From: Melieria omissa
Lineage: Eukaryota > Arthropoda > Insecta > Diptera > Ulidiidae
Assembly: GCA_963971225.1 (NCBI GenBank)
Contig: OZ020270.1
Location: 2,604,001-2,668,000, forward strand
Direction of reading: 5' to 3'
DNA length: 64,000 nucleotides
Part shown: positions 11,209 through 21,039 of the stretch, piece after piece
How the letters are laid out: each line of letters begins with the position of its first letter
How positions within the stretch are numbered: the first letter of the stretch is position 1
Notes under the pieces: model-generated
Databases searched by the model: none
What the model was told of the DNA's origin: nothing
Seen by the model: the letters and a program-made list of their open reading frames with translations, nothing else
Position numbers and translations under genes: made by a program

Positions 11209-11961
11209 TTGACAATTGAAGGAAGGATAGATGGAAAGTTGTTCGTGTTGACACTGGATACTGGAGCGTCATATTCGATCATAAAAAGGAAGCTGCTGAA
11301 GAACTGGGAACCGCTGCATGGCATACAGCTGCGGACTGTGACTGGCGGGCGCGCGCCGGTAAGAGGGAAAGTTACAAAAACGATTGCTATCGGCACCAGC
11401 AGCCTGGAACATGAGTTCATCGTCGCGGATATAATGGACGACGTGATTACCGGCGTGGATTTAATGATTAGGCACGGTTTTACGCTGGACCATGAAGGAA
11501 AATGAGATATGCCAACGTTGAATTCCCGCTGCACACCGGCTATGAGCGAAGCGTGGCGGTAAGGAAGGTTGTATCGTGTCAACACCGGAGGATACCAGGT
11601 TGTGTGGGCAAAGGTGGACGAGGGCGATGAGACTAGTCGGCTGTGGGTTGTAGAAGCACCGAAACAAGGACACGACAACATCATCATCGGACGTACATTA
11701 GTGGAACCTAAGAATGGCAGAATATCAGTCAGAATACTGAACCCCCTGAATGCACCCAGATATGTCGGGAAAGACGAGGTAATTGGCGAGTGTAAGGAAG
11801 CTGTAGCAGTGGTCAATTGCGAGAGTAGCCCACATGGAGGTAATAAGAAGAGCGGTTTTAACATGGACGTCATACCGCAGGAGAACCAGTGGAGCAGCGA
11901 GTTGACGGCCAAGCAGAAACAGAAGGCGAGGTTTCTCCTGCGGCACTATGGGTCAATATTT
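11209..11961 (+). pseudogene. G1 protease and protease-RT linker, interrupted
   Basis: The frame at 11209-11505 has the retropepsin active site LDTGASYSIIK and the second-half motif DVITGVDLMIRHG. A stop and frameshift around 11505-11569 break it. 11569-11961 continues with linker text (IIIGRTLVEPKNGRIS). The linker is then cut by the small insertion at 11962-12180, beyond which the RT frame resumes. Confidence 0.75.
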
Positions 11962-12151
11962 CAATGGGTCAATAATATTATTCAATAAGTAAGCTTTAAA
12001 TAAGATTCCTTGTTTGGATTTCTCTTTAAGCCAATTATCATTTAAAAATGAATCACTTTCTTATTTTTAAGTAATTTATGTGCAACTACTAAATAACTAA
12101 ATTTTAATTGTTATCTAGTCTGTAAGGTTGTTAAACCATAGACTCAATATA

Positions 12152-12180
<29 letters not shown>
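11962..12180 (+). mobile_element. Short retroposed fragment with (AATA)n tail inside G1
   Basis: About 219 bp of AT-rich text interrupts the G1 pol frame. It ends in ATAGACTCAATAT followed by a run of AAAT/ATAA units, a common 3' terminus of jockey-type LINEs in flies. AATATTT occurs on each side (about 11955-11961 and 12181-12187) and could be the target duplication. There is no coding sequence. It is either a severely 5'-truncated LINE or a SINE. Confidence 0.55.
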
Positions 12181-12182
<2 letters not shown>

Positions 12183-12189
12183 ATATTTG

Positions 12190-13445
12190 CGGCAAAAGCA
12201 GGCGGAAGAACAGCCATAGTGAAGCACAACATAGACACCGGAAGTGCAAAACCGTTTCGCCAACCGCCAAGACGAGTTCCTCTGACCAAGAGGAAAAAGG
12301 TCACAAATTTGATCGAAAACATGCGGAAAGAAAAGGTCATAGAGCCTTCGTCAGGCCCCTGATGCTCGCCGGTCGTGCTAGTCAAGAAAAAGGATGGCAG
12401 TACCCGGTTTTATGTGGACTATCGGAAGCTCAATGATGTGACCAAGAAGGACAGTTATCCACTACCTCGGATCGATGACACGCTGGACACACTGTCAGGC
12501 ACGCAGTGGTTCTCCACGCTCGACTTACGCAGCGGCTATTGGCAGGTAGAGCGTGCAGACAAGGAGAAACCGGCTTTCAGTGTTGGCGATGGGGTGTGGC
12601 AGTTCACCGTCATGCCGTTTGGACTCTGCAACGCACCAGCAACATTCGAGCGGCTAATGGAACGCGTGCTAAAAGGGCTGCATTGGCGGACGTGCCTGGT
12701 GTACCTCGACGATATAATCGTGATGGGTGGAAGCTTCGACGACCACCTGAGAAAGCTGAAGAAGGTATTCGAGCGGATACAAAAAGCTGGGCTTAAACTC
12801 AACCCAAAGAAGTGCTCGCTGTTCCAAAAGGAGGTCAAGTATTTGGGTCATACGGTTTCCGCCCGCGGAGAACATACGGATGAAGGCAAAATCACGGCGG
12901 TGAAGGAGTGGCCCCGGCCACGCAATATACACGAACTCCGCAGTTTCCTGGGATTCGCAAACATAGCCAGCAGCTTGCACAAACTGACGAAAAAGAGCCA
13001 AGCTTTAGAGTGGAACGAGGAGCAGGAACAGGCTTTTGCACGTCTGAAGGAAAAACTGTGCAGTGCTCCAATTCTGGCCTTCCCCGTGCCTGGGGAGATG
13101 TTTGTGCTGGATACAGATGCAAGCGGGAATAGTATTGGCGGTGTGCTATCACAGATAATAGACGGCCAGGAACAAGTGATAGCGTACTACAGTAGGGTTC
13201 TATTGAAACCGGAACGCAACTGTGTGACACGCAGAGAACTGCTGGCGGTATTGGCCTGCGTAAAACACTTCCACAAATATCTGTATGGACAAAGGTTTCG
13301 ACTGCGCACAGATCATGCGGCATTGAGATGGCTCCTGAATTTTAAAGATCCTGAAGGGCAATTGGCGCGGTGGATCGAGCGACTACAGAGCTACGACTAA
13401 ACGATAGAGCATCGTAAGGGCAGTAGCTATGGAAATGCCGATGTC
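12190..13445 (+). pseudogene. G1 reverse transcriptase and RNase H, with in-frame stops
   Basis: RT motifs appear in order: [45 protein letters not shown] and the catalytic box VYLDDIIV near 12700. A connection and RNase H follow with [27 protein letters not shown] and [15 protein letters not shown] at about 12360, just before VVLVKKK, and a TAA at 13398-13400 interrupt what is otherwise one frame into the integrase. An intact product would copy the element RNA into DNA in the particle. Confidence 0.85.
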
Positions 13446-14755
13446 TTGTCACGCCGTCCGTGCAAAGTCGAATGCAGGCAGTGCTCGCGAGCCGAAAGCA
13501 AAGAACAGATAGTGGACGTCCAGTTGGTAAGCGTTATGCCAGAGGAAGAGTGGTCTGCGGAGAGGCTACGAATCCAGGATGAGGATGCGGATCTTGCAAA
13601 AGTCGTTGAAAGCAAGGAGCAAGGCGCACGTCCAGGCTGGCAGGAGGTGGTCGGTGAAAGCCCGATCGCTAAGGCTTACTGGGCACAAAGCAAGGGTCTG
13701 CAGCTGAAAGAAGGATGCCTGTACCTCGAAAGGGAGTGCGCGGATGGTCGGACCAGCAACTCCCTAATGGTAGTGCCGAAATGCAGAATCAACGAGGTCA
13801 TCGAGGCATACCATAACGACTCCAGTGGAGGGCACCTAGGCATCACCAAAACCGTCGCCAAAATAAAAAGACGATTCTACTGGGTAGGATGTCAGGAGTC
13901 TGTAGCCGAGTGGATTAAGAGCTGCGACCGATGTTCAGCCGCGAAAGGGCCGACAAGAAGATCTCGAGGCCGCATGCAGCAGTACAACGTGGGAGCGCCC
14001 TTCGAGCGGATTGCTATGGACGTCGCCGGCCCATTCCCAACTAGCACTCAAGGCAACAAATATGTGCTGGTGGTAATGGATTATTTCAGCAAATGGCCCG
14101 AAGTGTACCCTATTCCTAACCAGGAGGCCACCACGATCTTGAAAAAGCTGGTAAACAACTGGATAGCCAGGTTCGGAGTTCCGTTGGAGTTGCACTCAGA
14201 TCAAGGCGGGAATTTCGAGTCTGTGGTATTCAAGGAAGTGTGTGAGCTGCTGGGGATAAAGAAAACGCGTACCACTCCTTTGCACCCACAGTCCGACGGC
14301 ATGGTGGAACGCTTTAACCGGACACTGGAGGAATACCTGCGGAAAGTGGTAGGCAGGAATCAAAAGGATTGGGACAAGCATATCCCCCTGTTCCTGATGG
14401 CGTATAGGTTAGCCCCGCACGACACGACATCACTCACTCCAGCCCGAGCGGTGTTCGGCACAGAGTTGCGGTTACCCGCTGACTTGAAGTTCGGGGTAGT
14501 CAGCAAAACGGGAGGCGCTTAGACCAAGAAGGCGATCTGGTAATGCTCTACAACCCGCAGCGGAGGAAAGGTTTTTCTCCGAAACTTCAAGCGTCATGGG
14601 AAGGACCTTACGGAGTCGTGACTAGGATTAACGACGTGGTATACAGGATTCAACGTTGCAGCAATAAAGGCGCTAAGCTGAAGGGAGTCCATTTGGAGCA
14701 CTTGGCGCCTTATCACAGCGGAACCTCGGCACTTGTTCGGGACGAACAAGTCTAA
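13446..14755 (+). pseudogene. G1 integrase, with C-terminal deletion
   Basis: An H2C2 zinc-binding region (H..H with SCDRCSAAKG at 13830-13950) is followed by the DDE core (MDVAGPF, HSDQGGNFES, and the Glu in GMVERFNRTLEEY). The frame stops at 14520 in GGA-stop. Compared with the sister element G2 at the window end, about 100 bp are missing here, encoding the DYVANKRAELEE to DLRANSAGF region. The C-terminal part (GDLVMLYNPQRRKGFSPKL to LVRDEQV, ending 14755) then continues in another frame. The final bases form the GGTGGGCAG polypurine tract before the 3' LTR. Confidence 0.85.
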
Positions 14756-14766
14756 GTGGTGGGCAG

Positions 14767-15056
14767 TGTAACGATAAGACAGTCTGTCGCTGTGCAAAGC
14801 AACCCTGTCGCTACGCGCCGTGCCATAATTCAACCTGGCAATGATGACCGCGATAGTAGAAACTTTTAGTCCAAGCTGGCAATGATGGTCGCGATCATCA
14901 TGGAAACCTGTAGTCCACTCTGGAATGTGCGAGAACGATCTGCGCGATGGCCGGACAGGTATAAAAGGCAACCGGGTGCGGCGCAGCGAGGCAGTCTGAT
15001 TTTGACTAGTGAAGGTGCTACACTTAGTAATTGAGCAAATACTTAAGTGTAAAGAC
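14767..15056 (+). repeat. G1 3' LTR, first part
   Basis: It begins TGTAACGATAAG directly after the polypurine stretch and aligns to the 5' LTR up to AAGTGTAAAGAC. There LINE A interrupts it. The rest of the LTR is at 30754-30906. The last 13 bases (15044-15056) are one copy of A's target duplication. Confidence 0.9.
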
Positions 15057-15114
15057 GGGATGTAAAGTGGGTCGCCTCCTCGTGGTGCATCCTGGGTAAC
15101 GCTAAATGGCCCAC
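15057..15114 (+). ncRNA. Candidate HDV-like self-cleaving ribozyme at the LINE A 5' end
   Basis: P1 pairs 15057-15062 (GGGATG) with 15088-15093 (CATCCT). P2 pairs 15067-15071 (GTGGG) with 15110-15114 (CCCAC). P3 pairs 15073-15076 (CGCC) with 15084-15087 (GGTG), closing the loop TCCTCGT. The J1/4 strand is TGGGTAAC and the J4/2 strand is GCTAAATGG, with a C-N-R-A match whose C (15102) would be the catalytic cytosine. Loop, joining strands and nesting order match the HDV fold, and the first base of the element is exactly the expected product 5' end. The P4 stem is virtually absent, which weakens the case. HDV-like ribozymes are known at the 5' ends of R2, RTE and LOA-group LINEs, where they release the element RNA from a host transcript. 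Activity is not shown. Confidence 0.6.
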
Positions 15115-15553
15115 ACCTCTCCCCCGCCCGATGCTCATCTACCACATGGTGGGCATCGGGCTCTGGCGCGATCTGGCTTCGTCTAAGTACTCTCTTGATT
15201 CTGTTTTTGTTTTGTTCGCCATCGAGCTGGTGGCTGTGGCTTCCGGACCTAGTACCACCGGGGTGAACCCTTGTGCAAACGGCTCCGGTTTAAGGTCACA
15301 GTTCATATCCGTCCCGTTAAAACCCTGGCAGGCCTTGGGGTACGTTCCTGATCGGTCACCGTTAAGTTGGTGGCGTAGGTTTGGTTGAGATAAACTCCCA
15401 ATCTGCACTGGTTCGGCTCTGTACACACTACTCCATAAGGGTGTGTGTCAACCCTCGCATGGCCTCCCTGCTTCGGCATAGATAACCATGGGACCATAAA
15501 GGTGACTACGCGCTCCGATCGGGATAGCGGCCTCAAGTGGGGACCCTTTTAGC

Positions 15554-16924
15554 ATGGACAAGTCCAAATTTTTAAAAACCTCTTCGGCCAACCCAAAAGG
15601 GGAGCCCAAGCGATTGGTTCGGCAGAAGCCGTCCAGTCGAGCGCCACCTTCATCGGGTGACGCTACTGCAGCGAGACCTGTGGTGCAGGCAAGAGCCTTT
15701 GCCTCAAGGCATGCCCCGTCTACTTCAGCACCACTCAAGGGTCGCACTGCTCCTACTCCCAGCAAGCGCCCCCCCCCCGAGACCGATGTCGGTGCCAGGG
15801 AGGGGTGTTGGCAGACCGTCCGTCCGTCCAGCTGCACCAGCACCGTCCAATAACACCAGGTGCTTCTGGTGGGGCCTCCGTTCCGTCCTCCAATGTACAT
15901 CCGCAGCACATTAGTGCGTCCACGCGGGCGTACAGGACGAGGAGATCTGCCCTCAGGATTCTGAGCAGATTTGGCTCCTCCGACCCAAAAAACCTGTCCG
16001 ACAAGGACAAAGCTGCCCTCCTCTGGGCGCAGCAGCACAAAAACGATCGACCTGTTCCTCCCCCAGAGGCTGCCGTCAAGCGGCAGAGATCGGGCGAACA
16101 GGCAGCTCCCTTAGCCCTTCAGGACACAAAGCGGCCAAGACTGGCAGTGGCAAGGTCGAAACCTCAGCGCCCATTCAGCGAGGTTGTCAAGGGTGGCCTT
16201 ATCTGGGCCATCATCGACCGTGCGAACACCGACGGTACTATCTCCGGAGCGAACTGGAGGTTAGTACAGTCCAGACTCTTTGCTGTCTACAAAGAGATCG
16301 TCGCCGCCAACCCTGGTTTCTCGCCAACCTGCCGCGATGCAGGTTGGTACCAGGGTCATGTTAAACTCATCGCCTGCGCGGATCAACGCTCTGCGGATCT
16401 ATACAAGCTGGCGATCGACAAAGTCCGTGAGGTCTGGCCTGGCGCGAAGCTAGCCGCGGTAACGACGGACCAGATCCTGGATCCCAGCCGATCCCTCTTC
16501 TCCCAGCGAGATCTTGGAGCACTTGCAGCTAAGCAATGTGCACCTTCCAGCGCACGACTGGAAGGTTGTCAAGGCGCTCATCGTTCTGAACGAGGAGTCG
16601 CTAGCCCCTATTCTCGAAAACGACGGTGAGATTAATTACGGGTTCGGATCTATCGTCCTCAACGTGTACAAGTGCGACCAGGCGGGTAACACGTGTACAC
16701 CCAAGGGGACGGTACCCGTACCGTCAACCTCATCCAGGTCCTCGACCCAGGTGGTCGATTACTCATCCGACGAAGCTGGCAGTGTCATGTCAACTTCCGA
16801 GTTTGTCGGTGAGTCTTTCGACCACGTGGACATGTGCATCGATGGCGTCACTGAATCCCCTTTGTCTGATGAGGAGGATTCAAACACCACGATGATTCCC
16901 AATCCTAATGATGGTGCAGATTGT
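15554..16924 (+). pseudogene. LINE A ORF1, frameshifted
   Basis: Three pieces make one protein: 15554-15853 (basic, Ser/Pro-rich, from MDKSKFLKTSS), 15805-16470 in another frame, and about 16514-16924 in a third. The middle has the conserved block shared with LINE C ORF1, FSEVVKGGLIWAIIDRAN through GWYQGHVKLIACADQRSA to VREVWPGAKL (a DUF4780-like domain by recall). The tail, starting EHLQLSNVHLPAHDWKVVK, is acidic and Ser-rich. It overlaps the ORF2 start by a few codons. At least two indels (near 15820 and 16480) separate the frames. Confidence 0.75.
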
Positions 16925-17602
16925 ACAAATTAATCTGCACCACTCCATCGCTGCCTCGGCAGCTCTTCTTCTTCGCTTGGCACAAACCGGCGAAGAAATC
17001 GCGCTGATCCAAGAACCCTGGATCGTCAATGGTCGGGTTTGCGGACTCAGCCTCGATGGTTATCGGGCTGTCTATATCGCAGGACAAGGTAATCCCAGAT
17101 CCTGCATCCTCATAAAGAACAATTTTAATTCTTTTCTTCTCCCCAGGTTCAGCGACGCGGATAATGTGACGGTGGCGTAGCGACCTGGGTCGCCTCTTGT
17201 TACATGGCGCATGACCACGGCTCCACACCGCCGCACGACAAGGTGAGGCTACTGGTTTCAGAGGCCTCCCGGAGCCACGTTCCTGTCATCATCGGTGCGG
17301 ACGCCAATGCCCATCACGAGATGTGGGGCAGCACCGACAACAACGAGCGGGGTGAGTCTCTTTTTGATTTTAACCTTGCAGTCATTGGCAACCGGGGTGA
17401 CGAACCAACCTTCCTTACCTCCAATCGGAGGGAAGTCCTCGACATCACTCTTGTCAATGGCCACTCAGTTAATAGTCTCAATAATTGGAGGGTATCACAT
17501 GAGTGTTCCTTCTCTGATCATAGGTACATTTGCTTCACGATTGGTGATCACGATCCCTACGAGGGTGTGGGTCGTGATCACTATATCAATAGGAAGCGCA
17601 CT
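16908..17602 (+). pseudogene. LINE A ORF2, endonuclease part
   Basis: It starts at ATG 16908 with IVQINLHHSIAASAALLL and the endonuclease boxes IQEPWIV and RSCILIKNN. A stop at about 17180 and a frameshift follow. 17204-17602 continues with YMAHDHGS-type text, IGADANAHHEMWGSTDNNERGESLFDF, LDITLV and the terminal SDHRYICF box. The frame is cut at 17602 by jockey-type LINE B and resumes at 21040 after one copy of the duplicated AGGAAGCGCACT. In the intact element this domain nicks the target DNA to prime reverse transcription. Confidence 0.8.
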
Positions 17603-17727
17603 TTTTTTTTCGTGTTTATTAAATGTATCTTTCTTTATTAGAAATTGACAAATAGTTTCCAAATCTTAACCTAGTTACAATTTAGTATTAATGACTATTA
17701 AAACAAAATCTACCTCTGCTGAACATG

Positions 17728-19065
17728 CTAATCTTTCTGGTGCTGAATATGATTTGGCAATAATGGGTTCCTCTTAAGCCTGGAACGTGAAGCTTGAACT
17801 AGGAGCTTCCGAGCATTCGGATTAGGATGTTGTCTGAGTTTTGCCATGTAATTCGGTATAAGGGTGGTAATAACTTCGGAGATCGTTGGAGTTTTTAGAT
17901 CCCGATGGATGCGCTCGTTTTTCAAGTACCACGGTGCGCCAGTAATCAAACGAAGAATCTTATTTTGCGTTCTCTGGATTCTCTCGATGGCAGAGGGACA
18001 GGCAGAGCTCCATAACTCGATGCCATATAACCAAATTGGCTTAATGACAGACGTATATAATAATAATTTGTTGTCAAGGCTTAGTTTGCTGTGATGGCCT
18101 ATTAGCCAGGTGAGCTGTTGTATCTTCAATCTAATTTGAACTATCTTTGCGTCGATATGGGTTTTCCACGTCAGCCGTCTGTCTATGGTGGATTGAAATA
18201 TAATTCTAGTTCGCGTGTGAGTTTTGACTGTCGTAGCTTCTTCCATTGCATCCGTGGCTATACTGCTGAACAAGTTTACGGCTGCATCTACCTCGCGTTC
18301 GTTATTAATAGCCAAGGCGATCGGGATTTTCTGTTCAACAATATCCGTGTATCTGCTCCAGTTTGTGCAGCTCTTGGTGATAATATTTGGTAGATGCAAG
18401 CCAATATCCAGCAGGGTTAATATCACTGGCGAATGATCAGATGAAAGGTCTAATGAAGACACAGCAGAAATGGATTCTCGTTTTAGGCCCCGAAAAACAC
18501 CAAAATCGATTACATCAGGGATCTTTCGGTTATCAGACGGCCAATGTGTAGGCTGCCCGGTAGAAATAAGGTCAAGGTTCTTCGATAGTACTGAGTAGAT
18601 CTGACGACCTCTGGGAAAGATGAGTCTCGATCCCCAAAAAGTATGTTTAGCGTTGTAATCACCTGCTGCCAAAAATCTGGTTCCCAGAGTATCAAAATAT
18701 TTTAAGAATTGAGATGAACTAATGTTAAATCTTGGAGGACAATATACAGACGAGAGAACAATCTTGTATTCCGCAATTTGAATGCAGATAGAAGTGGCTT
18801 GCAGATAGTTTTCACAAAACTGCTCTAATACATGGTGAGATATTGTGTTTTTGATGAAAACTCCCGTACCTCCATGAGCCTTGCCATCTGGATGCTTAGT
18901 GTCGTAAAAGTTGTAGCCGCGAAGGCGAATAAAGTTTTTATCGGTTAGATGCGTTTCTGAGATCAGCATGGCATCGATATCATTACGATTTAAAAAGTCG
19001 TGTAGTTCTAATAGGTGTTGGCTTAAGCCGTTAGCGTTCCAGTGAGATATCTTTAGGGCATTCAT
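17728..19065 (-). pseudogene. LINE B ORF2: endonuclease fused in frame to the C-terminal region, RT core lost
   Basis: I place the start at the ATG at 19065, which overlaps the ORF1 stop, rather than at a Met 16 codons upstream. Residues 1-230 form an APE-type endonuclease (ISHWNANGL, ISETHLTDK, YNFYDTKHPDGKAHGGTGVF, AAGDYNAKHTFWGS, DVIDFGV, LSSDHSPV). At about residue 300 (near 18190) it jumps directly to the post-RT region (DRRLTWKTHIDAKI, LYTSVIKPIWLYGIELW, ITGAPWYLKN). The text expected between, including the F/YADD box, is absent. The frame stays open across the junction and to the stop at 17728. This is an endonuclease-only deletion derivative. Confidence 0.85.
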
Positions 19066-20450
19066 TTGGTTTTTAATAACTCGGAAAAAAGCGCTTGGCT
19101 TTGCATCATGCATTGCATCACGTTACCCATCATGTTTTGCATCCATTCCATAAATTTATCCATTTTTTTAATTAAAGCTTGGAGCATGGTGCTTTCAGCT
19201 AATGCAGTCTCTACGTTCTTGTTGGGGATATTGCTTTGGTTAATATTATTTTTAACCACATTTGCGTAAGAGGTCCCAGGAATCATGACGTTAGAATTAG
19301 TATTGGATAGCTGTGGGAAGTCACCTTGAGCAACTCTCGTATAAGTATTTTAAGATTCTAGTGGTTTTGGCCTAGTTAAAGTGGCTGATCTCATTTTTTG
19401 CCTGAGCTCAACGTACACTGGACAACCTCTGAAATTTGCAGTGTGTTTCCCTCCACAGTTTGAGCAGCATTTGACGCTTTCGTCGTCCTTACTTTTAGGG
19501 CAACTTCCAGTGGGATGACTGCCAGAACACACTACACACACAGTAGAAAGCTTGCAGTACGCTTTTGTGTGACCATACTCCTGACAATTAAGACACTGAA
19601 CTAGGTCTTTACGTTTGTATGGTTCTTCAATAGTAATTCTACCATGTAGCAAATAGTTTACTTGATATATAGGGTGCACTTCACCTCTTTTCAATTTTTT
19701 GGTGTCTGGGTTAAGCTCCACTTTATAAAGTGGCTGCGATTTACGTACGCTGTTTAAAACGTTGAAGACGTTTTTCACGGAGAAGCCCTGTTCTTGTAAA
19801 GCTTCCCGTATCTCGTTAACATCATGATCCGGCTCAATACCTTTTATCACTACTTGCAGGCCTTTGCTGCTTTTAAGTTGGTAAGTGTAAAATTGTTTCT
19901 AGTTCTTTTCTAACTCGTTGACCAGTTTGCGATAGTTGTCTTCGGTAACTACTTAAACTTTTGTTTCAGAGATGTTGCCTTTTTTGATTAAAGATACATA
20001 AAAATTGTTAGTACCGATGCGACTAACGATAAAATTTACTATTTTATTTGTGCACGGCTCACGCACTTAGATTGGTGGAGGTTTAGGTACTTTTCTTGCT
20101 GGTTGAGTTTCATTATTATTGTCTATTTGCTCGCCCAGGATACTAAATCTATTTTGCGACATGTTGGTGTTGGCAGTTTTTAAAATCTTTTTTGGTACAG
20201 TTTTACGCGATTGTGGACTTAATTTGCGCTTTACAATTGATACGTAGCGATCTATGCCGATTTGATTGTCTTTATTTGAGGTCAAAATGTTTTCAGTTGG
20301 AGTAATGTCTGGAGATTTACACTGAGCACTCCATGACGAGGCGTTAGTTTGATTTTCTTTTGGAATTGAAAAAGATAAGGCTATAGATTTCACGTTCGTT
20401 AAGTCTTCCGAAATTTGGCTATTAGGCGCGCTTAGCACTGCTGGTTTCAT
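19062..20450 (-). pseudogene. LINE B ORF1 (Gag-like, three CCHC knuckles), with stops
   Basis: One frame runs from ATG 20450 to 19062 with in-frame stops near 20067, 19960, 19900 and 19350. The N-terminal part is Ser/Asn-rich. The central part (VVIKGIEPDHDVNEIREAL, then VLNSVRKSQPLYKVELN) matches the RRM-like region of jockey-family Gag proteins. Next come zinc knuckles CLNCQEYGHTKAYC, CVVCSGSHPTGSC and CCSNCGGKHTANFRGC, then the PVYVELRQKMR end box, and a Met/Gln-rich tail to LLKTK. The stop codon overlaps the ORF2 start as ATGA, a typical arrangement for coupled translation. Function in intact relatives is packaging of element RNA. Confidence 0.85.
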
Positions 20451-21039
20451 GTATTTTAAAATATTATTGCTTGTATTATTTGGTTTTGTATTTTCATTAT
20501 GAATTTTTCCTATTTGTGAAAGCGATAAACTACGCTCTCGGTGTGCAACCGAGGCATTATTAGCTTCCGCCGTTGCTGTTTTGTTGTGTTATTGTTTATT
20601 ATGTTTAAGTAGTGAGAGTGCAAACTAATTTGCAACGGCAACACTAATTGAATGTGATACTACTTGGCAGTGATTGGCAACGCAGTTGTGCTTACTAAAC
20701 ACGCCTGCACCCCAGCTGCTAAGGTCACTCAGTTGTTTTTTGATTATAACAATTAAGAAAACGCGGGAATTACTGGCACTTTGTGTGGAGAATTCACTTG
20801 AGTGAAAAGTTTGTGTTGTTGCCGATACAGCGAACAAAAGTTAAAGCGATTTTTTAAAGAACGATTTCGAGATGTTTGTGTCCCAGCCCGTGCCTGCACA
20901 CCAAACGCGTCGCGACACTTAGCGTTTGCACTTCGTAGGCGCCCAAAAACTAGCGCCGGTACGCACTGAACTTCGTTGGAAACAATCCTCAACCAGGAGC
21001 AGGTGAATTACACGTCCGAACTCGGCTGACTTTGCGAAG
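20451..21039 (-). other. LINE B 5' leader
   Basis: Between the B 5' terminus at 21039 and the ORF1 ATG there are about 590 bases without a conserved frame. In jockey-type LINEs the promoter is internal and lies at the start of this leader. I see no decisive promoter element. Confidence 0.5.

Larger units (their letters stand above)
17603..21039 (-). mobile_element. LINE B, jockey-clade non-LTR element with internal deletion
   Basis: This reverse-strand insertion lies in LINE A ORF2, flanked by the perfect 12-bp repeat AGGAAGCGCACT (17591-17602 and 21040-21051). The poly(A) tail appears as T's at 17603-17610. It has a 5' leader (20451-21039), a gag-like ORF1 with three zinc knuckles, and an ORF2 with endonuclease but no RT core. 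At 3.4 kb it is shorter than a full jockey element, mostly because of the deletion in ORF2. Confidence 0.85.
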
